Shown: in pieces, positions 39,834-49,374 of the stretch | Numbering within the stretch: position 1 is the first letter of the stretch | Layout of the letters: each line of letters opens with the position of its first letter | Assembly (NCBI GenBank): GCA_029263315.1 | Contig: JAJCXR010000045.1 | Location: forward strand, 124,001-188,000 | DNA: 64,000 nucleotides | Reading direction: 5' to 3' | Source: Acidobacteriota bacterium | GTDB lineage: Bacteria; Acidobacteriota; Thermoanaerobaculia; Multivoradales; J023 | Translations under genes and position numbers: made by a program | Notes under the pieces: model-generated | What the model was told of the DNA's origin: nothing | What the model saw: the letters and a program-made list of their open reading frames with translations, nothing else | Database searches by the model: none

Positions 39834-42800
39834 TCAGCGAAAATCGTGGCTCGGCGTCTCCGCCAGGTGGTCGATGGGCCAGAATTTCTCCGCCTTGACG
39901 GTCATCGAGCCGTCTTTTTTCTGCAGGATACCTTCGATCACCAGACCCGGTGTGGCGACGATGAGCTGGCGGTGTTGCTTCAACAGTTGAGGCGATACCA
40001 GGGCTTGGGCCATGCCGGTTTCGTCCTCCAGGGTGATGAACAGGACCCCTTTGGCGGTGCCCGGTCGTTGACGCACGATCACCGAGCCGGCGAAGCGGAC
40101 CCGCACCCCGGAACGCAGGTTGGGGAGGTCGGCATTGGGGACCACGCCAAAGGCTTGCAGATCTCGCCTGGCGTAGGCGATGGGGTGGGGGCCGGTGGTC
40201 ACGCCGGTGGTCTGGAAGTCGGCCATGGTGTCCCCCAAGGGGGTGAGCTCGGCCAGGGGCGAGGTGCCGTCGTAGGGTTGGTCGGCGAACAGGGGACCGG
40301 CGGGGCGGCTGAGACGGGAGACTTGCCACAGGGCCTGGCGACGGGTCAGCCCGAAGCTGGCCAGGGCCCCGGCGTGGGCCAGCCGGTTGAGCGCTTCATA
40401 GGGTAGCTGCAGACGCTGGGAGAGCTCTTCCACGCGCTCGAATGGTTGCGATTGGTGGGCCTCGGCGATGGCTTCGCCGAGCTGCCGTTGCAATCCGCGC
40501 ACAAACCGCAGGCCGAGACGGATGGCCCCGGCGGCGCGGGGCGGTGGGTGGTCCTGTGATCTGTCGTTCGGCGATGATTTTGCCGATGGTTTCGCCGGGG
40601 AGGGTGGGGTCGACGCGGGCCGAGTCGGCTCTTGCCAACGGCAGCGCCAGGTGGAATGGCAGACATCGATGGGCAAGACCTCCACCCCATGGCGTTGCGC
40701 GTCCTTGATCAAGGTGGCGGGATGGTAGAAGCCCATGGGCCAGGCATTGAGCAGGGAAATGTAGAAGGCGGTGGGGTGGTAGGCCTTGAGATAGGCGCTG
40801 GCGTAGGCGATGAGGGCGAAGCTGGCGGCGTGGGATTCGGGGAAGCCGTAGAGGGCGAAGGAGGTGATCGATTGCACGATCTGCTCCTGCACCGGTCCCC
40901 GGATACCCCGCTCTTCCATGCCCCGGCGCAGCCGCGCCTCGATGCTCTGCATACGCTCCATGGAACGCTTGAAGCCCATGGCGCGACGCAGCTCTTCCGC
41001 CTCACCGCCGCTGAATCCAGCCACCACCATGGCCATGCGCAGCAGTTGCTCTTGGAAGATGGGCACCCCCAAGGTACGGGCCAGGATAGGCTCGAGGCTC
41101 GGGTGCAGGTAGGTCACCGGCTCGCGACCTTGGCGCCGCTCGAAAAAGGGATGCACCATGCCACCGACGATGGGACCGGGGCGGATGATGCCCACCTGCA
41201 CCACCAGGTCGTAGAAGCGGCGCGGCGCGTTGCGGGGTAGGGCGGCCATCTGGGCCCGGCTTTCGATCTGGAAGACGCCGATGGTGTCGGCCTGGCGGAT
41301 CATGTGGAAGACCTTGGGATCGTCCGGGGGCAAATGGGCCAGATCGACATGCACCTTCTCGTGACGCTGGATCAACGGCACCGCCTCCTCCAGGGCGTTG
41401 AGCATGCCGAGGCCGAGCAAATCCACCTTGATGATGCCGAGGTCGGCGCAATCGTCCTTGTCCCACTGCACCACTACGCGACCTTCCATGGCGGCCGGTT
41501 CCAAGGGCACCACCTCGTCGAGGCGGCCGGCGGCGACGATCATGCCGCCGGAGTGCTGGCCCAAATGGCGGGGTAGGTGTTGAATTTGTTGCCACAGGTG
41601 CATGAAGTGCTGCACGCGGGCATCGTCCAAATCGAAACCGGCGGCACGGATCTCCCCCGGTAGGGAGGTCTCATCGCCGCGGGAAGCGTCGTAGCGAAAG
41701 CGACCCAGCTGCTTGGCCAGGCGGTCCACCTGCTGGCTCGAGAAGCCGAGGGCCTTGGCCACTTCCCGGGCCGCCAACTTGTCGCGGTAGGTGATGACGT
41801 TGGCGGTCATGGCGGCGCCGTGGGGTCCGTAGCGTTGGTAGACGTATTGGATGACCCGCTCGCGCTGAGTACCGGAGGGCAAGTCGAGGTCGATGTCGGG
41901 CCATTCGCCCCGTTCTTCCGATAGAAAGCGCTCGAAGAGCAGCTCCATTTTCACCGGATCGACGGCGGTGATCGACAGGGCGAAACAAACGGCGCTGTTG
42001 GCGGCGGAGCCCCGTCCCTGGGCCATGATGCCCTGGCGCCGGCAGAACTGGACGATGTCCCAGACGATCAAGAAGTAGCCCGCCAGATCGAGCTTCTCGA
42101 TCATCGCCAGCTCTTTCTCGATCTGCCGTTGGGCCTTGGCGGTGAACGGACGAAAGCGGGCCCGGGCGGCGTTCCAGGTGAGCTGTCGCAGGTAGGAGCT
42201 GTGGCTCTCGCCGGGGGGCAAGGGATAGTCGGGGAAGCGGTAGCCCAGATTTTCGAGTCCGAAATCCAACGACTCCGCCAGCTCGACGGAGGCATCGAGG
42301 GCTTGCGGTAGGTCGAAGAACAGCTCGGCCATTTCGGCGGCGCTCTTCAGGTGGCGCTCGCGGTGGCTGGCCAAGCGCTGGCCGGCGGCGTCGAGGTGGG
42401 TATAGTGGCGGGCGCAGGTGAGGATATCGTGCAGCGGTTTGTCGCTGCGTCGGGCGTAGCGCACGCCGTTGCTGGCGACGATGGGCAGGCGCAACCGACG
42501 GGCCAGGTCGAGCAGGGCCTGGTTGCGGTGCTCCTCTTGCCGCAGGTGGTGGCGCTGGAGCTCGACGTGCAGGCGTCCGTGGAAGACATCGAGCAAAACC
42601 TCCAGCGTCCTCTTGGCCTCCTCCATGCCCTGCCGCTCTAGGCGATGGGCCAGCAACCCTTCGCTACCGCCGGTCAAGCAGTGCAGCCCGGCGGCGTATT
42701 GCCGCAGCATCGTCCAATCGACCCGTGGATCCCCTTTTGGGCGATGGCGGGCGGCGGCGGTGAGCAGGCGGCAGAGGTTGCGGTAGCCCTGGGGGGACTT

Positions 42801-43169
42801 CACCAACAGGGCCAGACGCTGCCCCTCGACAGCGCGTCGGCTGGCGTCGCGCCGGGTCTCGTTCTTGCGCAGCAGTTGGCCATCCTGGAGCACCACCTCA
42901 GCCCCCACCAGGGCCCGGAGCCCCGAGCCGCGGGCCGCTTTGTGCAGGCGTGGAGCGCCGTAGACGCCACTGCGGTCGGTCAAGGCGATGGCCGGCAGCT
43001 CGAGCTCGGCGGCCCGCTCGGCCAAGTCCTCCGGGGGCGAAGCGCCGTCGAGAAAAGAGAAGGCGGAGCAGGCGTGCAGCTCGACGTACCCCGGTCCACC
43101 GCGGGAGGATTTCCTACCGCGGGGTGGTGGTGTGGTCTTGGCTGGCGCCGCATGGGTCGAGGTCGACAT
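39834..43169 (-). CDS. dnaE2: Error-prone DNA polymerase III alpha subunit, DnaE2/ImuC type
   Basis: About 1111 residues from the ATG at 43169 (MSTSTHAAPAK); a TTG at 43214 is in frame but less likely. The PHP domain (YVELHACSAFSFLDGASPPEDLAERAAELELPAIALTD), the polymerase aspartates (PDIDLDLPS) and the family segments (GRGSAANS, RAMGFKRS, GFPESHAASFALIAYASAYLKA) are present. DnaE2 carries out mutagenic translesion synthesis with ImuA/ImuB, none of which is adjacent. A Pro/Ser/Ala-rich linker of about 45 residues interrupts the region before LGLRFVRGL. Start is about 140 bp from a divergent glycosyltransferase gene. Length is close to family size. Confidence 0.92.
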   Translation of the reverse strand: MSTSTHAAPAKTTPPPRGRKSSRGGPGYVELHACSAFSFLDGASPPEDLAERAAELELPAIALTDRSGVYGAPRLHKAARGSGLRALVGAEVVLQDGQLLRKNETRRDASRRAVEGQRLALLVKSPQGYRNLCRLLTAAARHRPKGDPRVDWTMLRQYAAGLHCLTGGSEGLLAHRLERQGMEEAKRTLEVLLDVFHGRLHVELQRHHLRQEEHRNQALLDLARRLRLPIVASNGVRYARRSDKPLHDILTCARHYTHLDAAGQRLASHRERHLKSAAEMAELFFDLPQALDASVELAESLDFGLENLGYRFPDYPLPPGESHSSYLRQLTWNAARARFRPFTAKAQRQIEKELAMIEKLDLAGYFLIVWDIVQFCRRQGIMAQGRGSAANSAVCFALSITAVDPVKMELLFERFLSEERGEWPDIDLDLPSGTQRERVIQYVYQRYGPHGAAMTANVITYRDKLAAREVAKALGFSSQQVDRLAKQLGRFRYDASRGDETSLPGEIRAAGFDLDDARVQHFMHLWQQIQHLPRHLGQHSGGMIVAAGRLDEVVPLEPAAMEGRVVVQWDKDDCADLGIIKVDLLGLGMLNALEEAVPLIQRHEKVHVDLAHLPPDDPKVFHMIRQADTIGVFQIESRAQMAALPRNAPRRFYDLVVQVGIIRPGPIVGGMVHPFFERRQGREPVTYLHPSLEPILARTLGVPIFQEQLLRMAMVVAGFSGGEAEELRRAMGFKRSMERMQSIEARLRRGMEERGIRGPVQEQIVQSITSFALYGFPESHAASFALIAYASAYLKAYHPTAFYISLLNAWPMGFYHPATLIKDAQRHGVEVLPIDVCHSTWRCRWQEPTRPASTPPSPAKPSAKSSPNDRSQDHPPPRAAGAIRLGLRFVRGLQRQLGEAIAEAHQSQPFERVEELSQRLQLPYEALNRLAHAGALASFGLTRRQALWQVSRLSRPAGPLFADQPYDGTSPLAELTPLGDTMADFQTTGVTTGPHPIAYARRDLQAFGVVPNADLPNLRSGVRVRFAGSVIVRQRPGTAKGVLFITLEDETGMAQALVSPQLLKQHRQLIVATPGLVIEGILQKKDGSMTVKAEKFWPIDHLAETPSHDFR

Positions 43170-43308
43170 GACTTGGAGATGGTAGGCGTAAACAGGGCGT
43201 AAGTCTAGTTTCAAAGGGCGGTAGTAAGGCGGTAAATCGGTTCTGCAAAGATCACTGAAAATGCCGTCTCACATGGCTCCGATGCGTTACAGGCTGTAGG
43301 ATGAAGCG

Positions 43309-44427
43309 ATGCGTGTTCTTGCCCTCGAGCCCTTTTTCGGCGGCAGCCATCGGGCCTTCCTCGAAGGCTGGCAGGCCGCCAGCCGCCACCGCTGGACATC
43401 TCTCACCCTGCCGCCGCAGCATTGGAAGTGGCGCATGCGCCATGCCGCCCTGACCCTCGCCTCACAAGTCCGCCAGGCCGTGCAAGAGGGCGTCGGTTGG
43501 GATGTGGTGTGGTGCAGCGACATGCTGCCCTTGGCGGAGTTTCGTGGCCTTGCGCCCGGCGCCGTGGCGGATCTGCCGACGGTGCTCTACATGCACGAGA
43601 ATCAGCTCACCTACCCGGATCGCCAGGGCCAGCCCAGGGACCTCCACTTCGCCTTCAGCAACCTGGTGTCGGCCTTTGCCGCCGAAGAGGTGTGGTTCAA
43701 CTCCGAGTTCCATCGTCGGGAGATGCTGGACGCGGCCCAGGCTTGGCTGCGTCGCATGCCGGACCACGCCCCCCTCGACGAGCTGGCGGCGGTGGAGGGC
43801 AAGAGCCGTGTGCTGGGGCAGGGCATCGAGCCCATGCCGAGCCGTCCGCCGCGGCCCCCGGGTCCCCTGCGCATCGTCTGGGCGGCCCGCTGGGAGCACG
43901 ACAAAAATCCCGAAGACTTCTTCGCCGCCCTGGAGATATTGCAAGGGGAGGGTGCGGACTTCCGGCTGGCGGTCTTGGGACAGCGCTTTCGGCAAACACC
44001 GCCGATCTTCGATCTGGCCGAGGAGAGATTGGCGGCGCAGATCGATCATTGGGGGTTTGTCGACGGCCGAAAGGCGTACTTGGAGCGTTTGGCTTGGGGC
44101 GATGTGGTGGTGTCGACGGCCCACCACGAATTCTTCGGCGTCAGTGTCGTCGAAGCCATTGCGGCCGGTTGTGTGCCGCTGCTACCCAATCGTTTGGCCT
44201 ATCCAGAGATCCTGGCCCCCATGGCGCCGGAGCTGCGGGCCAGGTGTTTCTACGACGGCAGTGTCGACGGTCTGGTGGCGGGTTTGAGAGATCTGCACCG
44301 CCGGGCTGAGGCAGACGGAGGCTTGCAGAGCTTACGGCAAGGGGCGCTGGAGGCCACGCGGTGCTTTCACTGGCCGCAGCTCGGTCCGAGGCTGGACGGT
44401 GCCCTCGAAGAGCTGGTTGAGGGTTGA
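43309..44427 (+). CDS. DUF3524 glycosyltransferase related to tRNA-queuosine mannosyltransferase
   Basis: 372 residues. The N-terminus MRVLALEPFFGGSHRAFLEGW...WTSLTLPPQHWKWRMRHAALTLA matches the DUF3524 signature (EPFxGGSH, LPxxxWxWR) found in the tRNA-queuosine alpha-mannosyltransferase (QTMAN/GTDC1) group. The C-terminal half is a GT-B glycosyl transferase group 1 domain (VWAARWEHDKNPEDFFAAL; VSTAHHEFFGVSVVEAIAAGCVPLLPNRLAYPE). By homology it might glycosylate a tRNA nucleoside in the cytoplasm; that function is proven only in eukaryotic members, so it is inferred. Divergent from dnaE2, convergent with a small lipoprotein gene 11 bp away. Confidence 0.85.
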   Translation: MRVLALEPFFGGSHRAFLEGWQAASRHRWTSLTLPPQHWKWRMRHAALTLASQVRQAVQEGVGWDVVWCSDMLPLAEFRGLAPGAVADLPTVLYMHENQLTYPDRQGQPRDLHFAFSNLVSAFAAEEVWFNSEFHRREMLDAAQAWLRRMPDHAPLDELAAVEGKSRVLGQGIEPMPSRPPRPPGPLRIVWAARWEHDKNPEDFFAALEILQGEGADFRLAVLGQRFRQTPPIFDLAEERLAAQIDHWGFVDGRKAYLERLAWGDVVVSTAHHEFFGVSVVEAIAAGCVPLLPNRLAYPEILAPMAPELRARCFYDGSVDGLVAGLRDLHRRAEADGGLQSLRQGALEATRCFHWPQLGPRLDGALEELVEG

Positions 44428-44438
44428 AGCAGCGATGC

Positions 44439-44732
44439 CTAGCCGTCGTCGGGGGTTTTGGCCGCCGGCTCACGCTCGGTGGCTCCGGCGTCTCCAGGCA
44501 TCGATTCCCCGGCGTCGTCGGCATCCTTGTCGATGTCCCAGCCGGAGGTGTCGCCATCTTCGAAACCGTCGCGGAACTGGGCCGGTTCCTGGGCTTTGTC
44601 ATCGGTATCGGGGGTGGCGGGGCTCTCGGTCGCCGAGTCGTCGGTGGCGGCCTGACCGCAGGCCGAAAGGGAGCCGAGCAGGCCGAGCAAGAGAGCCAGA
44701 AACAATAGGGAGCTGAGGGTCGAGCGCTGCAT
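44439..44732 (-). CDS. Small acidic lipoprotein with DGFExGDTSxW motif
   Basis: 97 residues; GAGGA lies 7 nt before the ATG. A lipoprotein signal ends in GSLSAC (Cys25). The mature part is short, Asp/Glu/Ala/Pro-rich and mostly disordered, but contains FRDGFEDGDTSGWD, which resembles the C-terminal FGDGFEAGNTDAWS of the metalloprotease at 28-29.7 kb. Membrane anchoring is likely; function is unknown. It diverges from the triple-FKBP gene, sharing a 167-bp promoter region. Confidence 0.7.
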   Translation of the reverse strand: MQRSTLSSLLFLALLLGLLGSLSACGQAATDDSATESPATPDTDDKAQEPAQFRDGFEDGDTSGWDIDKDADDAGESMPGDAGATEREPAAKTPDDG

Positions 44733-44899
44733 GGTGAATCCTCGCGAAAATCAGCGGTCAAAGGCGACATCGCAGCCCGCTGGAACGATGGGAAGTGAGC
44801 TTCGGTCGAGTGCCGAGATTAACCCATCGTCGGGCCCCGCTTCTAGAGAATCCTCGGGTCGCCTTGCGGCGTTTCCTGGGATGGAGTATTTTAGCGCCC

Positions 44900-46072
<1,173 letters not shown>

Positions 46073-46088
46073 GGATGGAGCATCCCTT

Positions 46089-46186
46089 GAGCCCAGGGCG
46101 GCGTCGCTTCTATACCAGGGTGGCGTCGCTTCTATACCAGGGTGGCGTGGCCGGGGCGGCGTCGCTGCGCTCCTGACCCTGGGCTC
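46089..46186. repeat. Inverted repeat flanking 22-bp direct repeats after the FKBP gene
   Basis: GAGCCCAGGG (46089-46098) and CCCTGGGCTC (46177-46186) are perfect inverted copies. Between them are two 22-bp direct repeats differing at one base (46093-46114 and 46115-46136) and a partial third from 46137. The structure could form a long stem-loop between the convergent FKBP and GGDEF genes, acting as a terminator or a small repeat element. Confidence 0.75.
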
Positions 46187-46228
46187 GTAGGGTGTATCCC
46201 TGCGGCATCGCAGACGCCGCTTGCGGCG

Positions 46229-47383
46229 TCAGATCGGCCTATCCATCGCCAACACGCTGCCGGGCCCGCCCTGAAAACGGGCTTCCACCAAGCGTTCTTG
46301 AAGGCGGTGTACCAAGAGGTGGGCATCGGTGCTCAGGGTCGGTTTCTCGATGGTGGTGTAGACCAAGCTGCTGGTGATCTTGACCCGCCCCAGGGCATGC
46401 TCCACATGATCTTGATGCAATGCTGCCTGTAGGCGTTCCACCACCATGCGCGTGGCGTCCACGTCGCAGGTGGGCAAGAGGACCAGGAAGGTGTGGCCTT
46501 CGAAGCGTCCCAGGGAGTCGTAAGGTCGCATGTGGGCTTGCAGGCGGCCACTCATCTGCTCGATGATGAAGTCCCCTTGCTGGTCACCCAACAGCAGATT
46601 TGTCTCTTTGAAGTCGTCGAGCTCCACCAGGGCCAGGCCGATAGGTGTGCCGGTGCGGGCCGAACGGGAGACCTCTTCGCGCAGCAACTTGAGGATGGCG
46701 TCGCGGTTCCACAGGCCGGTGAGGGCGTCGCGACTGGCACGACGGGTCGTTTCCTCGCGAAAGCTGCTGAGCTCGCGACGGCGGGTGCGGACGAGGCGCA
46801 GCAGGCCGAAGTTGGTGAGCGCCAACAGCAGCGTGCCGAGGACCAATACATCGAGGCTCCACCAATGGCGGTCGAGGCGTCGCAGGTGATCGGTGACCCG
46901 ATGTTGCAGCCGTGCCTCGAGGGAGGTGGCGGCGCTGATCGCAGTCTGACAAGCAGACCAGAACGTGGTTTCCGCGCCGGCCCTTGAATCCTCGTCGGTC
47001 ATATCCTGGTCGGTGGCGCTTGGCCGCGGCCAGCGCCGCAACTCGTCGAGGGCCAGCTTGAGGCGCTGGAAGGAGAAGATCATGTCCTCCTCGAGCTCCC
47101 GCTCCGTCATCTGGTCGACTTTCTTCCCCGCAGCCAAGAGCTGCGGAGTCAGGGTGCCCGCCGCCAACTCGCCGCTCAGGCCATCGGCGCGCAAGAGCTC
47201 CAGGTCGGTGCGCAGTCGGCGCACGTCTTCGAGGGAGCTGAGCTGACTTTCGAGCTCGCCCCGTAGATCCCAAACCCAGATCAAATGACGTACCGCCCAG
47301 GCACAGAAAATCAGCAGCAGTAGCGGCAAGAACCAGGCGAGAATCCGCCTCAGGACAAGTTGGTGATTTGCTTTGGCTCCCAT
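46229..47383 (-). CDS. Membrane GGDEF-domain protein with degenerate active site
   Basis: 384 residues; AGGA precedes the ATG. TM1 is at about 12-36, a periplasmic helical region of ~140 residues follows, TM2 reads WWSLDVLVLGTLLLALTNFGLL, then a short coiled linker and a GGDEF-type domain (DALTGLWNRDAILKLL, IGLALVELDDFKETN, GDQQGDFIIEQMSGRL). The catalytic loop, normally RxGGDEF, reads GRFEGHTFLVLLP, so the two key positions are lost and diguanylate cyclase activity is unlikely. It may bind GTP or c-di-GMP, or act by protein contact. Confidence 0.85.
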   Translation of the reverse strand: MGAKANHQLVLRRILAWFLPLLLLIFCAWAVRHLIWVWDLRGELESQLSSLEDVRRLRTDLELLRADGLSGELAAGTLTPQLLAAGKKVDQMTERELEEDMIFSFQRLKLALDELRRWPRPSATDQDMTDEDSRAGAETTFWSACQTAISAATSLEARLQHRVTDHLRRLDRHWWSLDVLVLGTLLLALTNFGLLRLVRTRRRELSSFREETTRRASRDALTGLWNRDAILKLLREEVSRSARTGTPIGLALVELDDFKETNLLLGDQQGDFIIEQMSGRLQAHMRPYDSLGRFEGHTFLVLLPTCDVDATRMVVERLQAALHQDHVEHALGRVKITSSLVYTTIEKPTLSTDAHLLVHRLQERLVEARFQGGPGSVLAMDRPI

Positions 47384-47558
47384 GATTGTTTCCTATTCTA
47401 CAGGTTTTGTTACGGCTCTTCACTTTCGGCAGATCAGGGTTCCCCGGATGCCCCTTGGCCGGCGGCCCCGGAAGGGCCATAATGGGCTGGATGAAACTTC
47501 GATCCGATGTCCGGGCGCTTGATCAGCCGCTCGTAAAGAGCCTTACAGAGGAGCCCCG

Positions 47559-49373
47559 ATGCGCCCGGCCTTGTTGCTGATCGATACCGATGGCCAGCGG
47601 CGGCGCGACGTCAGCCGAGGTTTGAGCGCCCATGGCTACGAAGTGGTGCCGGCCCGCGACGGCTCGGAGGGGCATCGCTTCGCCGCGGCCCTGGCGCCGC
47701 AGGTCATCGTCGTGACGCAGCAGCTCTTTGCCGGTGGCGGCCCCTCGCAGGAGCCCTTGCAGGCCGAGCTCCGTTGGTTGTGCCAACAGGGAAGCCGGGT
47801 GGTCATCCTGCTGCACGACGCCGCGGCGGCGGTGGGGATCGAGGACGACTATTCGGCGATCTCCGTCGCCGGACTCGACAACGCCGAGCTGACCCTTCGC
47901 CTAAGGCTCGTACTGGTGGGGCAGGAGGTCGGTGTCGAGCCCGATTTGGAGCTGCGCTCCTTGGTGGGGGAGTTGGCCCTGTCGCCCTTTCTGGAAGTGG
48001 TGCGCTCGCTGCATAGTTGCCATTTCAGCGGTCGTTTCGAAATCGACGGCGTCGGCGCGGTCGCCTTCGAGGACGGGCAAGTCAGTGCGGCTGCCGGGCA
48101 CCGGGTACGGGGTTTGAAAGCCTTTTGTCGTTTGGCTCGGTGGCTCGATGGCGCCTTTCACCTGCGCTTGGGGGCGCCGGGAATGGCCCGCAATTTGGAC
48201 CTCGAGGTGCCGGAGCTGGTCCTGCGGGCCCTCGAGGAAACGCAGCTCACCTGGCCGGATCCGCATCTTGAAATCGTTGTCGAGAAACCGTCGCGGGTGA
48301 TTGCCACCAGTGCCTCCCATCAGGATGTGTTGGTGCAGCTGATCGGTCGCTGTCACACCGTCGGGGAGCTCATCGACGCCTGGCCGACCACCGACGGGCG
48401 GGTCGTCCAAGCCCTGGAATCTTTGGTCGAGAAGGGGGCCGTGCGGCTGCAGAAACCGCACGTCGGGGTGCGTGTGATCACCGATTCGACCTCCGATCTC
48501 CCACCGCAGCTGGCCCGGGCCCACGGCATCGTCGTGGTCCCCCTCTACATTCTCTTCGGTGATCAGCGGCTGCGGGACGGGGTCGACATCGGGCCCCGCG
48601 ATTTCTACGAGCTGTTGACCACCAGCAACGTTCATCCCAGCACCGAGCCGCCGGCGGAGGCGGAGATCTACGAGCATTTCTACGACGAGATACAGCGCCA
48701 AGACATCCTGGCTGTCCATCTGTCGTCCCAGCTGTCGGAAACCTTCGAGCGGTCTCGCCGGGCAGCCCTCAAGGGGAGCCGCACCTTCGATCATCTACCG
48801 CCGGAGCGCCTTGGCATGGCCCTCGAGGTGGTGGATTCGCGCAATGTTTCCATGGGCACGGGATTGCAGGCCCTGTTCGCCGCCCGCATGTCCCGTCGGG
48901 GCCTCAATGTCTTTGCCATCCATCAGCGATTGCAGAAGATGCAGCCACGCATCACCACCTTGTTTGTCGTCGATACACTGGAATATCTGGTGCGCGGCGG
49001 CCGCATCGGCAAGGCGCGAGCTTGGGTCGGCAAGTTGCTCGGCATCAAACCCATTCTCGGGGTGGTGGACGGTGTGGTGACGACGGTCGACAAAGCGCGG
49101 GGCGGTCGTCAAGCGCAGCTGAAGATTGTCGAGGCCCTGGCACAGAGGATGGTGGACGAGCGGCCTCTGGTGATGGTGGTGGCCCACGCCCGGGCCCCGG
49201 TGGAGGCTGATCTGCTCAGCCAATTGATCAGCCAGCGATTCAACATCGGTGAGAAAATCGTCACCGACATCGGGCCGGTGGTCGGAACCCACGCCGGTCC
49301 AGGCTGTGTGGGTTGTGTCGTCTTTCAACCGGATGCAGAAGAATGGGAGCTCATCGCTCCCCTGGAGGAATGA
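47559..49373 (+). CDS. Receiver-like / DUF4388 (PATAN) / DegV fusion protein
   Basis: 604 residues, GAGGAG upstream. Residues 1-~120 look like a degenerate receiver domain (ALLLIDTDGQRRRDVSRGLSAHGYEVVPARDG), ~130-290 like a DUF4388/PATAN domain with a winged-helix tail (LSPFLEVVRSLHSCHFSGRFEIDG...AVAFEDGQVSAA; VLVQLIGRCHTVGELIDAW), and 304-595 are a DegV fatty-acid-binding domain (VRVITDSTSDLPP; YILFGDQRLRDGVDI; PSTEPPAEAEIYEHF; VDTLEYLVRGGRIGKA). DegV (FakB) proteins present fatty acids to the FakA kinase. No fakA-like gene is adjacent. The fusion suggests lipid-responsive signalling, which is inference. Confidence 0.85.
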   Translation: MRPALLLIDTDGQRRRDVSRGLSAHGYEVVPARDGSEGHRFAAALAPQVIVVTQQLFAGGGPSQEPLQAELRWLCQQGSRVVILLHDAAAAVGIEDDYSAISVAGLDNAELTLRLRLVLVGQEVGVEPDLELRSLVGELALSPFLEVVRSLHSCHFSGRFEIDGVGAVAFEDGQVSAAAGHRVRGLKAFCRLARWLDGAFHLRLGAPGMARNLDLEVPELVLRALEETQLTWPDPHLEIVVEKPSRVIATSASHQDVLVQLIGRCHTVGELIDAWPTTDGRVVQALESLVEKGAVRLQKPHVGVRVITDSTSDLPPQLARAHGIVVVPLYILFGDQRLRDGVDIGPRDFYELLTTSNVHPSTEPPAEAEIYEHFYDEIQRQDILAVHLSSQLSETFERSRRAALKGSRTFDHLPPERLGMALEVVDSRNVSMGTGLQALFAARMSRRGLNVFAIHQRLQKMQPRITTLFVVDTLEYLVRGGRIGKARAWVGKLLGIKPILGVVDGVVTTVDKARGGRQAQLKIVEALAQRMVDERPLVMVVAHARAPVEADLLSQLISQRFNIGEKIVTDIGPVVGTHAGPGCVGCVVFQPDAEEWELIAPLEE

Positions 49374-49374
49374 C

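Noticed and set aside
40490..40660. Frameshift in dnaE2 around the Pro-rich stretch
   Set aside because: The frame continues into LGLRFVRGL without a break, so a linker insertion is more likely; kept as a finding because an error pair cannot be excluded.
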